From IMG/VR virus record IMGVR_UViG_3300031951_000074, positions 27,615 through 91,614 of that record: 64,000 nucleotides of DNA, one strand, 5' to 3'. The notes under the pieces were generated by a model. It ran no database searches. It was not told where the DNA came from and saw only the letters and a program-made list of their open reading frames with translations. Numbering within the stretch: the stretch's first letter is position 1; every line of letters starts with the position of its first letter. Of this stretch, positions 1 through 8,909 are shown one piece after another. The translations under genes and the position numbers were made by a program. Source of the DNA: a virus.

Positions 1-2
1 AA

Positions 3-80
3 AACGGCGATGCGTTGAACGTGTTGGCTGTGGAAGGAAGCGTAACAACTCTGAGCTCTATACAAGGTGGTCAGTTCTGA
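3..80 (+). CDS. C-terminal end of an upstream gene (partial)
   Basis: The window opens inside a reading frame that ends NGDALNVLAVEGSV...SIQGGQF with TGA at 78-80. Only 25 residues are visible, so no function can be assigned. By position it is the gene before the fibre cluster and is probably a virion protein. Its stop codon lies inside the terminator hairpin that follows. Confidence 0.6.
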   Translation, partial: NGDALNVLAVEGSVTTLSSIQGGQF

Positions 81-91
81 CCACCTTTTTA
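64..91 (+). terminator. Rho-independent terminator overlapping the upstream stop codon
   Basis: AAGGTGGTCAG pairs perfectly with CTGACCACCTT (64-74 with 77-87) and a T run follows. The tight hairpin contains the TGA of the partial gene, so that gene and the fibre genes are probably separate transcription units. Confidence 0.8.
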
Positions 92-137
92 CCTAGTTTT
101 ATTTGACTAGTAGAAACCCACCTTTTTAGGAAAAACA

Positions 138-3100
138 ATGATACCTATTATTCTAAAAAAATCTAATGTACCATCAAAAGCCCCAACCACAGCAGATTTG
201 GACTGGGGCGAACTTGCTGTAAACTATACAGATGGTAAGTTGTATTATAAAAAACAAAGCGACAACGATCCAACTGGAACAATAGATTATTTTACCTCTT
301 CTACGGCTGCAACCGGAGTAAATAATGGAGCTTTAACTCTTGCATCTGCCTCTGGAACTACAAACACAGCCGTAACAATAAATAACGGTACGGGTTTCAC
401 AGCAAATTCTAGTCAGAACATACAGTACACAATAGCAGTAGGTCCAGCACTTACTGCTTTGTCTACTGTTATGTCGCCAAACAATACAGGCTTACTTAAA
501 AAAACCGGCACAGATACTTACACTCTTGATACTACCAACTACTTAACATCTGCTGTTACCAGTGTTAGTGGTACAGGAACAGTCGCCGGCTTGTCACTGA
601 GTGGAACTGTGACTTCTACAGGAAACCTAACACTGTCCGGTACGTTGAGTGCTCCAGTGACTAGTATCAATGACAGTACTGTGGTAGGTAGAAACTTAGT
701 AAAGCTAGCAGATCCAAATAATATTACATTTTTAAGAGTTAACGCAGACAATACAGTCAGTGCTTTAAATGCAGCTGACTTTAGAACTGCAATTGGTGCT
801 GGTACGGGCGGAGGCGGTACCGGCACTGTTACCAGTGTTAGTGGCACAGGAACAGTAGCCGGCTTGTCATTGAGCGGAACAGTCACTACTACAGGAAACT
901 TGAGTTTGAGTGGTACTTTGAGTGCTCCAGTGAGCAGCATCAACGACAGTACGACAGTTGGTAGAAACTTAGTAAAACTAACAGATCCAGGCAGCATCAC
1001 CTTTTTAAGAGTTAATGCAGACAACACAGTCAGTGCTCTTAACGCAACTGACTTTAGAACTGCAATTGGGGCCGGTACGGGCGGAGGTACTGGCACTGTT
1101 ACCAGTGTTAGTGGTACAGGAACGGTGGCTGGTTTGTCTCTCACTGGAACAGTCACTACTACAGGAAACTTGAGTTTGAGTGGTACTTTGAGTGCTCCAG
1201 TGAGCAGCATCAACGACAGTACGACAGTTGGTAGAAACTTAGTAAAGCTAGCAGATCCAGGTGCTGTTACATTTTTAAGAGTTAATGCAGACAACACAGT
1301 CAGTGCGTTGAATGCAACTGACTTTAGAACTGCAATTGGGGCAGGTACTGGAGGCGGTGGAGTTATTCAAGTAACTGCTTCTGCCCCAATATCCAGCACA
1401 GGTGGTAGTACTCCAACAATATCTATAGATCCAGCTACAACTTCTGCTGCAGGCAGCATGAGTGCAGCAGATAAAGCTAAACTAAATGGCATTGAAGCAG
1501 GTGCTCAGGTTAATTTACCAACAAATTTAGGTATAGGTGAACGTACCGGTTTAACTGCAGCTATTACAAGTTCTACTGGTACAAGTGCAATTTTATTTAA
1601 TGCTACAGATACTTTAGCAGGCTTAATGAGTGCAGGAGACAAAATTAAACTAAATGGTATTCCAGCAGGAGGTAATGCAGCTACAAATTTAGGTATAGGT
1701 GAACGTACCGGTTTAACTGTAGCTATTACAAGTTCTACTGGTACAAGTGCAATTTTATTTAATGCTACAGATACTTTAGCAGGCTTAATGAGTGCAGCAG
1801 ATAAAGCTAAACTAAATGGTATTCAAGCAGGAGCAACAGCCAATACAGGAACTGTTGACAGCGTAGCCGGTAAGACAGGCGTAGTTACATTGACCAAAAC
1901 CGATGTTGGGTTAGGTAACGTAGATAATACGTCTGATGCAGACAAGCCAGTAAGTACAGCACAACAAGCTGCTTTAAATCTAAAAGCTAACATTGATTCT
2001 CCAAACTTTACAGGATCTGTAAAAGAAAATAATAATCAAGTATTGCATGCTGGTAACTACAGTGGATACTCGCCAACACTAACCGGAGGTGGAGCAAGTG
2101 GCTCTTGGAGTATTTCTGTTACTGGAAACGCAAGCACTGCTACAACATTGCAAACATCTCGTACAATCAATGGTGTTGCTTTTAACGGTTCTCAAAACAT
2201 TGTTGTTCAAGACAGTACAAAACTTCCACTAACTGGTGGTACATTAACAGGATCTGTAACTTTAAATGGTGGAAGTATTGGGATCGATGTTGCCCCAACA
2301 GATCCGGCCGTTTCAGGCAGATCAATACAAATAGTTAATGGCGGTGGTTTGTTGTGGGCAACAACTGGGAGTTTTGTAGTTGCAAACAATATTACAATAG
2401 ATTCTTCTGGTAATGGTGTTTATCAATTAGCTACTGCTGCTTCTTCGTACTCACAAACTGCTGGCACTCATAGATGGTATACTGCAGCTGGTGGTACAGC
2501 GGGATCTGTGGCTAATATGGTAGAAGGTCTGAGTTTGAATTCAACAGCTCTAGACTCTAAGGTTGCCATCAAAGAAAATAACAACCAAGTATTACATGCT
2601 GGCAACTATAGCAATTATGCAATACCAGCTGTAGCACCTGGCACAAGCGGCAATGTGTTAACTTCCAACGGGTCTAGTTGGACTAGTCAAGCACCATCAG
2701 GAGGTGCTGGAAACTCAGTTAACATACAAGAGTTCTCCACAGTAGGTACTTCTACTTGGACCAAACCAGCAGGTGCCAAGTTAATACATATTATTTTACA
2801 AGCCGGAGGTGGTGGGGGTGGATCGGGACGTGTTCGAGCTTCAGCAAGTTTTAGTACAGAAACTGCTGGAGGAGGCGGCGGAGGTGGTGGAGGCGGTAGA
2901 ACAGAGTTCTTTTTTCCAGCCAGTCTTTTTGCAAATACAGAAAATGTGGAAGTGGGTGCTGGTGGAAGTGGTGCAGCATCACAAACATCAATAACAAGTG
3001 GTAATGCTGGAAGTACGGGTGGCAATTCAACATTTGGAACCACAGTTCGCGCCAGAGCTCGCGGAGGCGTGGGCGGAAACGGAGGCTCGGCAGGTGCTGC

Positions 3101-3566
3101 TACTACTGGAGCACTTGCCGGCGGTGTAACCAGTACAGGAACACCTTCAGGTACTTTTGTCTATTCTGCTTCTGGTGGTACCGGATACAATATTGGTGGT
3201 TCTGGAGGCCGTGGAGGATACAATGGTGGTGGTGGTGGTGGTGGTGGCGGGTATAATTCTAATAGCAGTATCGGCGGTGCTGGAGGTGCTGGAGGCTTGG
3301 GGGGTGCAATTATAGACTCTAGTACTAATAGTAGTGGTGGTGGTGGTGCTGGAGGTGCTTCTGGAAATCCTGGAACTGCCGGCTCTAATGCCACCGATCC
3401 ATTTTTGGGTGGCAGTGGTGGTGGCGGTGGTTCTGGTGGGCAGCCCGGCGCCGCAGGTGGAATACCTGGCGGGGGTGGCGGAGGAGGTGGAGCCGGTTCA
3501 AATGCCGTTTCTGGAGCAGGTGGTAATGGTGGGCATGGTTTTGTTCGCATAACTACATATTTCTGA
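138..3566 (+). CDS. Large tail fibre / adhesin with internal repeats and Gly-rich tip
   Basis: 1142-residue structural protein. The N-terminus (GELAVNYTDGKLYYKK) is a fibre-attachment module that recurs in the gene at 9161. Residues about 135-410 hold three near-identical repeats of about 95 residues (GTVTSVSGTGTVAGLSL... to FRTAIGAGTGG), followed by shorter repeats around LNGIEAGAQ and LNGIPAGG. The last 270 residues, starting near STWTKPAGAKLIHIILQ, form a polyglycine-rich domain like phage adhesin tips (Gly_rich_2-type) and end FVRITTYF. It probably binds the host surface. The nucleotide repeats (for example 886-960 and 1146-1220) are nearly identical and invite recombination. Start chosen at ATG after AGGAAAAACA. 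Confidence 0.85.
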   Translation: MIPIILKKSNVPSKAPTTADLDWGELAVNYTDGKLYYKKQSDNDPTGTIDYFTSSTAATGVNNGALTLASASGTTNTAVTINNGTGFTANSSQNIQYTIAVGPALTALSTVMSPNNTGLLKKTGTDTYTLDTTNYLTSAVTSVSGTGTVAGLSLSGTVTSTGNLTLSGTLSAPVTSINDSTVVGRNLVKLADPNNITFLRVNADNTVSALNAADFRTAIGAGTGGGGTGTVTSVSGTGTVAGLSLSGTVTTTGNLSLSGTLSAPVSSINDSTTVGRNLVKLTDPGSITFLRVNADNTVSALNATDFRTAIGAGTGGGTGTVTSVSGTGTVAGLSLTGTVTTTGNLSLSGTLSAPVSSINDSTTVGRNLVKLADPGAVTFLRVNADNTVSALNATDFRTAIGAGTGGGGVIQVTASAPISSTGGSTPTISIDPATTSAAGSMSAADKAKLNGIEAGAQVNLPTNLGIGERTGLTAAITSSTGTSAILFNATDTLAGLMSAGDKIKLNGIPAGGNAATNLGIGERTGLTVAITSSTGTSAILFNATDTLAGLMSAADKAKLNGIQAGATANTGTVDSVAGKTGVVTLTKTDVGLGNVDNTSDADKPVSTAQQAALNLKANIDSPNFTGSVKENNNQVLHAGNYSGYSPTLTGGGASGSWSISVTGNASTATTLQTSRTINGVAFNGSQNIVVQDSTKLPLTGGTLTGSVTLNGGSIGIDVAPTDPAVSGRSIQIVNGGGLLWATTGSFVVANNITIDSSGNGVYQLATAASSYSQTAGTHRWYTAAGGTAGSVANMVEGLSLNSTALDSKVAIKENNNQVLHAGNYSNYAIPAVAPGTSGNVLTSNGSSWTSQAPSGGAGNSVNIQEFSTVGTSTWTKPAGAKLIHIILQAGGGGGGSGRVRASASFSTETAGGGGGGGGGGRTEFFFPASLFANTENVEVGAGGSGAASQTSITSGNAGSTGGNSTFGTTVRARARGGVGGNGGSAGAATTGALAGGVTSTGTPSGTFVYSASGGTGYNIGGSGGRGGYNGGGGGGGGGYNSNSSIGGAGGAGGLGGAIIDSSTNSSGGGGAGGASGNPGTAGSNATDPFLGGSGGGGGSGGQPGAAGGIPGGGGGGGGAGSNAVSGAGGNGGHGFVRITTYF

Positions 3567-3574
3567 GGTTATTT

Positions 3575-3805
3575 ATGAGAAAACAATTTTTATTAAACAC
3601 AGATGGATCTGTTCCAGCAGGTGTAGATATAAACCTGTTAAGATCTGAAAATATACCATTAGTAATTCCTACCCCAGTACCAGTACAGTCAGGTATGGTT
3701 GCAGTAGAACAAGACCCTAAACCTGACGAGTATGGCGTACTGCGGCAAGTTTGGAAACTGGAACCTTTTGTTGCAGAAAATCAACCAACCCCTGAAGAAC
3801 TATAA
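3575..3805 (+). CDS. Small protein after tail fibre
   Basis: 76 residues, starting 8 bp after the fibre with TGAGGT as ribosome binding site. The C-terminus (YGVLRQVWKLEPFVAENQPTPEEL) has the look of short fibre-associated or chaperone-like proteins that follow fibre genes, with a Trp-Pro-rich acidic tail, but no family is firmly recognised. It is probably translationally coupled to the adhesin. Function unknown; a fibre-assembly role is inference from position. Confidence 0.65.
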   Translation: MRKQFLLNTDGSVPAGVDINLLRSENIPLVIPTPVPVQSGMVAVEQDPKPDEYGVLRQVWKLEPFVAENQPTPEEL

Positions 3806-3836
3806 AACCCAAACCAAGCGTTCCATATTTTTTAGC

Positions 3837-3865
3837 TTGTACACTTGAGTACGATATGTTATAAT
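3837..3865 (+). promoter_or_regulatory. Sigma70 promoter before the gene at 3913
   Basis: TTGTAC (3837-3842), a 17 bp spacer, and a perfect TATAAT (3860-3865). It sits in the 107 bp gap between two genes and can drive the gene at 3913 and the fibre genes beyond. Confidence 0.75.
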
Positions 3866-3912
3866 ACAAACAAATACCAGCATAATTTTTAACCTTTTTA
3901 AAGGGCTATTAA

Positions 3913-4269
3913 ATGACAACAGAATTCAAAATTGTTATCGATAACATTCGTACTCATGATGTTCAAAACTTTGAAAAGGTAGTAAAACAAATTGATTTTA
4001 CTATTAGTGGTACAAAACAATCAGAAACATTCTCTTTACCACAAAGCTTGGTTTTGACGGATAAACAAATAGAAAACTTTATTCCTTTTGAAGATCTTAC
4101 AGAAGCCTGGGCCGTAGACTTGATTGAAAAGAACTTTGATAACATAGAACAAGTAAAGTCACACATTGAATACGTACTAGATACTATGGTTTTAAAAAAG
4201 AATCTAGTTCAACAAAGTCTACCTTGGGCTTCGGCAAGCAATGCTGTACGCCCTTTTGTTCTTTTTTAA
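3913..4269 (+). CDS. Hypothetical protein
   Basis: 118 residues, not recognised. It begins MTTEFKIVIDNIRTHDVQNFEK and ends ASNAVRPFVLF. It is soluble, with no signal peptide or membrane segment. It is the first gene behind its own consensus promoter and lies just before the beta-propeller fibre gene. Function unknown. Confidence 0.7.
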   Translation: MTTEFKIVIDNIRTHDVQNFEKVVKQIDFTISGTKQSETFSLPQSLVLTDKQIENFIPFEDLTEAWAVDLIEKNFDNIEQVKSHIEYVLDTMVLKKNLVQQSLPWASASNAVRPFVLF

Positions 4270-4281
4270 AGGGTATGATTT

Positions 4282-6321
4282 ATGAAAGTTATTAAACCAA
4301 TTGAGGTGTTACGTGATACGTACACAGATGTAAACACAAGAGATGTTGTACCAGCTTGGAACAGCGGTACTACATACGGAAGCAGTAGTACTTTTGATAA
4401 AGTATGGGTACAGTATCTTGGAGTGGTGTACGAGAGCATCAAGCCCGTCAATTTAAACAACACACCGTCTAGTGGCAGTACTTGGTGGAGAACTGTAACC
4501 ACAACGTCCTCAGACGATTTTGCCGGTTCTGTTTATAACAGTGGTACTACCTACAGTACCGGAGACATAGTATACTACCAAACAAGTAGTACCGACTGGC
4601 CAAAGTATTATCAGAGTTTGCAAAATACCAACTTAAACAAAACACCACCAGATAATTTGACTGGAACAACACCCTACTGGCTAGATCTGGGATACACAAA
4701 CACAAGTAAATTATACGATATTGAAACCAGTACACAGACCATTACAACCGACGAACTAATAACCACTTTTACTGCCCGCAAAGTTACTAGTGGTGGAATA
4801 TTTGGTGCTTATGGTTCGAGAGTTTTATTAACAGCAAAATCAGAACGCAACCTGTACTCCAAAATAGACTGGAATACTACTGCGTCAGTTCATACTACAA
4901 CTCCAACACTGAACTCAATGGTTTTTGCAGCAGACAAAAACATATTGTTGTTGTGCGGTAACAGCGGGTTTTTGAAGTACAGCAAAGACAATGGAGTTAC
5001 TTGGATTAATTGTGTTACTCCTGCCACAGCGCCAAATTTAAAAACACTGAGTTACAGCAAGGATAACTCTGTTTTTATAGCTGCAGGTACGAGTAGTGAT
5101 TCAAGCACTGCCATAATTTGGAAGAGTTTGGATGGTATTAACTGGACTAATATAACAGGATTGCCAACAGGTAGTGTTTCCTTAAACAAGGCTATCTGGA
5201 TAAAGCAATTAAACAAGTTTGTAATTGCTGCCAGTAATGGAAATATTTATACTTCAGATGGTACAGCCACAACATGGTTAGCTTCAAGCGTCGGGGCTGG
5301 TACGACCGACTTGGTAGGAATTGTTTATAATCCAGCAAATGGACTAGTTCACGTAATAGGAAATAATACACTAAGATATAGCAGCGATTTGAATACTTGG
5401 ACAGCTATAATGTGGCTAAACAATATAAGAGATATTGCAGTTGTAAATAACAGTGATTATTCAACAACCGGTTCTACAACACAATATTGTATAGTAGCTG
5501 GAACTAGTGGGTCGCTGAGTACTACTCATAAGAGCTCTGATGGTATCACTTGGTCAACAGCTGCAATACTGACTGGAATTCCAACAAATTATGTATCTTC
5601 TGGGGTAACATACTGCTATACAGAATCTAAGTGGGTATTAAACATAGGTGGGTATATACTAACCTGGGATGGCAGCGCGTCTACTAGTTATACAGATATT
5701 ACACCCAGCAACAATCCAAATACCAATCGTACAAGAGTGTACTACAATAACTCAACAGACAGTCTTTTCTTTTTTGGTAATAATAGCACTCTAGTAACAA
5801 GCCCAAACATTTACTTTAAAGAGTACAACTTGAATAGTTCCCTAGTAGATAATTGGTATGATTATTTTTACAAAGATTACACTCTTTTGAGCGAGTCAAT
5901 TTTTGAAGATATTCCTGTTTATACGCGTACAAGAATTACTATTTGTGTTATTGGAGATGTAGTGCGGTGTGGTATTGCTTTTGCTGGTATAAGTAACAAA
6001 ATAGGAACAACACAATATGGAGCGTCAGCCGGTATTATTGACTACAGCAAAAAAGAAACAGACGAGTTTGGTACCACTACGTTTATTAAGCGAGCTTTTA
6101 GCAAGCGAATGAATGTAAACTTAATTTTACTGAGCGCTGATTTGTACAGAGTACAAAAAGTTTTAAGCGATGTTCGTGCTACTCCGTGTATTTGGATAGG
6201 AAGTGACACAGATATTTACAAGAGTCTTACCATGTATGGGTATTACAGAGATTTTAGCTTGGAAATTCCATATCCAGAATATTCCTATTGCAGCCTACAA
6301 GTAGAAGGATTAACAGAATGA
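4282..6321 (+). CDS. Tail protein with carbohydrate-binding modules and beta-propeller
   Basis: 679 residues. The N-terminal 150 contain two tandem modules of chitin/carbohydrate-binding (CBM5/12-like) style: WNSGTTYGSSSTFDKVWVQY, and YNSGTTYSTGDIVYYQ followed by NKTPPDN and YWLDLG. Residues about 150-500 carry repeated Asp-box/BNR-like strands (SKDNGVTWINC, KSLDGINWTNI, SSDGITWSTA), which indicates a sialidase-fold beta-propeller. The C-terminal about 150 residues look like a separate structural domain. It probably binds or probes cell-surface glycans at the tail tip; no hydrolase residues could be assigned. It ends in an ATGA overlap with the next gene. Confidence 0.8.
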   Translation: MKVIKPIEVLRDTYTDVNTRDVVPAWNSGTTYGSSSTFDKVWVQYLGVVYESIKPVNLNNTPSSGSTWWRTVTTTSSDDFAGSVYNSGTTYSTGDIVYYQTSSTDWPKYYQSLQNTNLNKTPPDNLTGTTPYWLDLGYTNTSKLYDIETSTQTITTDELITTFTARKVTSGGIFGAYGSRVLLTAKSERNLYSKIDWNTTASVHTTTPTLNSMVFAADKNILLLCGNSGFLKYSKDNGVTWINCVTPATAPNLKTLSYSKDNSVFIAAGTSSDSSTAIIWKSLDGINWTNITGLPTGSVSLNKAIWIKQLNKFVIAASNGNIYTSDGTATTWLASSVGAGTTDLVGIVYNPANGLVHVIGNNTLRYSSDLNTWTAIMWLNNIRDIAVVNNSDYSTTGSTTQYCIVAGTSGSLSTTHKSSDGITWSTAAILTGIPTNYVSSGVTYCYTESKWVLNIGGYILTWDGSASTSYTDITPSNNPNTNRTRVYYNNSTDSLFFFGNNSTLVTSPNIYFKEYNLNSSLVDNWYDYFYKDYTLLSESIFEDIPVYTRTRITICVIGDVVRCGIAFAGISNKIGTTQYGASAGIIDYSKKETDEFGTTTFIKRAFSKRMNVNLILLSADLYRVQKVLSDVRATPCIWIGSDTDIYKSLTMYGYYRDFSLEIPYPEYSYCSLQVEGLTE

Positions 6322-7565
6322 TTACAACAATTTCAACCCTACCACAATCACCAAATCGTAACGATCCTGCAACTTTTAGTGACAAAGCAGACGCTCTTTT
6401 GGGGGCAATGCCTACTCTTGTAACAGAACTAAATAGTTTTGTTAACGAAGTTAATACACTCAGTTTTAAAACTGCTTGTAAAGCCGCTACACTCGCTGCA
6501 ATTACATTAAGTGGTACCCAAACAATTGATGGGCAAAACATAGTTGCAGGCGACAGAGTATTGGTAAAAAATCAAGCCAGTCTGGCAGAAAACGGTATTT
6601 ATACAGCAAGTATTAATGCTTGGACAAGAGCACCAGACATGGATACAGTTGCTGAAGTTGCTGGCAGCTTTGTACCTGTTACTTTTGGGGCACAGCAGGG
6701 TGGAAAGATCTACTATACCACTTTTAATGCCACTGGAGCTACTTTGGGAACAACAGCTATTCCTTGGAATAGTTTAACAGAAGCCAGTATTACTGGAATA
6801 GGTACTGTTGCAGTTGCAAATGGCGGCACTGGTATTGCAAGTTATGCAATTGGTGATTTGATTTACGCCAGCGGTACAACTACTCTTGTAAAGCTAGCAG
6901 CAGCAGCGAGTGGTAATGTTTTAAAAAGTGGCACTGCGCCTAGCTGGGGCAAAGTAGCTTTAACATCTGATGTGTCTGGTACGCTTCCTGTGGCGTCTGG
7001 CGGTACTGGCGCAGCCACTCTGACCGCGAACAACGTCTTGCTGGGCAACGGCACCTCTGCTGTTCAGACGGTAGCGCCTGGTACGGCGGGCAATCTTTTG
7101 ACCTCTGTTGGTGGCACTTGGGCAAGCGCTCCTCCACCGGCGGGTGGAGTGACAAGTCTCAACAGCCAGACAGGTGCTGTTGTAACGACCGGATTTGGTG
7201 ATATCGGTAGTGTTGCGGTACTGATGATTGCAACTAATACCAATGTGGCGGTTGGTTCGACTGTTGCGGGTAGCGATCTTCGATACGGTTGGAATCCCAA
7301 TTTTGGTGCAATGACCTACGGAGGTCTTACCGATTTTGCGACCAATCGTGGAAACAGTTCGGCAACATATAACGGCGGTGGCACTGCCCCGGCCGGGGGT
7401 GTCGGAACTTGGCGAAAGATAAGCTCTGGGAATACGTATTTTTCATCTGGTGGGTCTTACGCGGGAGTCAATTTAGTTTCTGCCTGCTGCGGCTCTTTTT
7501 TACAAGTTCAAGTATTTTCGGCTTCTTACGTTTGGGCCGCAGCCCTCTACGTCCGTGTTTCTTGA
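6318..7565 (+). CDS. Mosaic tail fibre protein
   Basis: 415 residues from ATG at 6318, which overlaps the previous stop (ATGA) and is preceded by GAAGGA; an upstream in-frame ATG at 6288 lacks such a site. The first about 210 residues (TIDGQNIVAGDRVLVKNQ, ENGIYTASINAW) are a widespread fibre module with AT-rich codons like the neighbours. From about 6950 the DNA turns clearly GC-rich and the protein switches to a module common in Burkholderiales phage fibres (LPVASGGTGAATLTANNVLL, APGTAGNLLTSVGGTW). This points to a recombination joint inside the gene. The C-terminal about 130 residues are probably the receptor-binding tip. Confidence 0.82.
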   Translation: MITTISTLPQSPNRNDPATFSDKADALLGAMPTLVTELNSFVNEVNTLSFKTACKAATLAAITLSGTQTIDGQNIVAGDRVLVKNQASLAENGIYTASINAWTRAPDMDTVAEVAGSFVPVTFGAQQGGKIYYTTFNATGATLGTTAIPWNSLTEASITGIGTVAVANGGTGIASYAIGDLIYASGTTTLVKLAAAASGNVLKSGTAPSWGKVALTSDVSGTLPVASGGTGAATLTANNVLLGNGTSAVQTVAPGTAGNLLTSVGGTWASAPPPAGGVTSLNSQTGAVVTTGFGDIGSVAVLMIATNTNVAVGSTVAGSDLRYGWNPNFGAMTYGGLTDFATNRGNSSATYNGGGTAPAGGVGTWRKISSGNTYFSSGGSYAGVNLVSACCGSFLQVQVFSASYVWAAALYVRVS

Positions 7566-7573
7566 GGTGCATC

Positions 7574-7846
7574 ATGTTCAATGTTCAATATGCAACTGAT
7601 CTGGTCTGGGCAGATGCGGATCAAACCAACTTCAAATGCAACGTCAAGCTGGCCGAGTTTGATGAAGTCATGCCGTGCGGTGTAAACGCAACGGATCGGT
7701 ACGCACACATCAAAGAGCTTTGGACCAGGGGACTCGCGGGAGAGTACGGCCCCATCGCGCCCTATGTCGCGCCGCCTGAGCCGGAGCCCGAGTCCGTTGC
7801 ACCTGTACAGGGACAGCCTACGCAGACGGGTGCGGAGCAGTTCTGA
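7574..7846 (+). CDS. Small fibre-associated protein in imported cassette
   Basis: 90 residues, GC-rich, with GAGG before ATG at 7574. It contains YAHIKELWTRGLAGEYGPIA followed by a Pro/Glu tail. Small proteins of this kind commonly follow fibres in Burkholderiales phages. Its stop overlaps the next start (TGATG), so translation is coupled. Function not known; a role in fibre folding is inference. Confidence 0.75.
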   Translation: MFNVQYATDLVWADADQTNFKCNVKLAEFDEVMPCGVNATDRYAHIKELWTRGLAGEYGPIAPYVAPPEPEPESVAPVQGQPTQTGAEQF

Positions 7847-8124
7847 TGAAATCTGTTTCCTCCAAATACAGCGTGACCTACGACGGTGCGGTGATGAACA
7901 TCTACCACGCCAACAAGGGCGAAGGTCTTCCGGCTCACGAACATCGGTACTCGCACCTGACCATGTGCCACTCCGGTCGCTGTGTTGTGCGGAAAGAAAA
8001 GGGCGAGCGCATCATCGACAAGAACTCTACGCCGCTGAACTTGGTTGCCGGGGAGTGGCATGAGATCGAGGCGCTGGAGGATGATACGGTGTTTGTAAAC
8101 GTCTTTGCAGAGGGAAAGCAGTGA
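7846..8124 (+). CDS. Small cupin-fold protein
   Basis: 92 residues. The pattern LPAHEHRYSHLTMCHSGRC, then LVAGEWHEIEALEDDTVFVN, matches the two half-motifs of a single-domain cupin with His residues placed for metal binding. Cupins of this size sit next to fibre and lysis genes in many phages; their role there is not established. It is in the GC-rich cassette with the two genes before it, and its stop overlaps a GTG that begins a truncated reading frame. Confidence 0.75.
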   Translation: MKSVSSKYSVTYDGAVMNIYHANKGEGLPAHEHRYSHLTMCHSGRCVVRKEKGERIIDKNSTPLNLVAGEWHEIEALEDDTVFVNVFAEGKQ

Positions 8125-8255
8125 ACTTCGATGCAGCTTTCAACACCCTTCTCAATCCAGCACCCAACAGCCACCAACTTCGATATAGTATCACTATCGA
8201 TTATATAAGAATAAATAAAATACACCCACTAACCCTGGGTGTATTTTTTACTTGA
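8121..8255 (+). pseudogene. Truncated start of an endolysin-like gene at the cassette edge
   Basis: GTG at 8121 overlaps the cupin stop (GTGA) and opens VNFDAAFNTLL. This resembles the N-terminus of GH108-type phage endolysins (typically NFD.AF..LL followed by GHEGGY). The catalytic Glu motif never appears: after about 11 codons the GC-rich DNA gives way to AT-rich sequence and the frame runs out at 8255 inside the next promoter. It is best read as the cut-off end of an imported fibre-cupin-lysin cassette. Eleven residues are thin evidence, so this is a moderate call. Confidence 0.4.
8217..8249 (+). terminator. Rho-independent terminator
   Basis: TACACCCA (8221-8228) pairs with TGGGTGTA (8236-8243) around a 7-nt loop, followed by six T. 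It closes the imported cassette's transcript directly before the next promoter. Confidence 0.82.
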
Positions 8256-8280
8256 CAATTTTTACCCTGTATAGTATAAT
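8252..8280 (+). promoter_or_regulatory. Perfect-consensus sigma70 promoter
   Basis: TTGACA (8252-8257), 17 bp, TATAAT (8275-8280). Both boxes match the consensus at all 12 positions, the strongest promoter in the window. It directs the run of virion genes starting at 8325. Confidence 0.9.
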
Positions 8281-8324
8281 TATACCTATAAAAAAATCTA
8301 TACTTGTTTTAAGCAGGAGTTATT

Positions 8325-8909
8325 ATGACAGCACCTACCCGACTAAATTTAAAGATTTATCAGGGCAGTACCTTTAGGCAAATCTTACGTTGGGAAAGTG
8401 CTACAAAGGTATATGTTCCTGTAACCTCTATTACAAACGCAGCACCAATGGTAATTACAGCCAATGCTCATGGAGCCCCTCAAGGCTGGAGAGTAAAACT
8501 CAGCAATGTGAATGGAATGAAAGAAGCCAATAATCTAGACTATGTAATAGCCACCGGAACCACTACAAACACCGTTACTATAAACAGTGTAAACAGTATT
8601 GGTTTCGCTACTTATACTAGCGGAGGCGTACTGGAGTACAATCAGCCCGTTGATTTAAGTGGTGTAACAGCAAGAATGCAGATCAGACCAAAAGTAGACA
8701 GTGATCAAATATTAGACACTTTAACAACAGAAAATAATAAGATTGTTTTAGATAACGTTTTAAAAACTATTACAATAGAAATAGACGAATCTGTAACTGC
8801 ATCGTACTCTTTTAAGAGTGCAGTCTATGATCTAGAAGTCGTCAAAAACAACGATGTTATCCCATTTTTAACAGGAACAATCCTGCTTACTAAAGAGGTA
8901 ACACGATGA
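8325..8909 (+). CDS. Baseplate/tail structural protein (BppU N-terminal-like)
   Basis: 194 residues. The sequence order YQGSTFRQILRW, PVDLSGVTARMQIRPK, LDTLTTENNKIVLDN, ITIEIDESVTASY, VYDLEVV, FLTGTILLTKEVTR matches the beta-sandwich module found in many phage tail proteins and in BppU-like baseplate proteins. An inserted strand region at about residues 35-110 carries an AHGAPQGW turn. A preceding AGGAG supports the ATG. It overlaps the next gene by 4 bp. It probably joins fibres to the tail; assignment to the exact family is tentative. Confidence 0.7.
   Translation: MTAPTRLNLKIYQGSTFRQILRWESATKVYVPVTSITNAAPMVITANAHGAPQGWRVKLSNVNGMKEANNLDYVIATGTTTNTVTINSVNSIGFATYTSGGVLEYNQPVDLSGVTARMQIRPKVDSDQILDTLTTENNKIVLDNVLKTITIEIDESVTASYSFKSAVYDLEVVKNNDVIPFLTGTILLTKEVTR

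Noticed and set aside
539-1297. Long open frame antisense to the first fibre (and similar ones at 3161-3550 and 11091-11720)
   Set aside because: They mirror repeat- or glycine-rich fibre codons (poly-Pro, poly-Val), have no ribosome site and lie opposite strongly supported genes.
540-1350. CRISPR-like spaced repeats
   Set aside because: Repeats are about 290 bp, in frame and inside a fibre gene; no short palindromic repeat with unique spacers.
8160-8205. Imperfect palindrome CGATATAGT...ACTATCG as an operator or recombination site
   Set aside because: It is short and imperfect, and no second copy or associated recombinase was seen.
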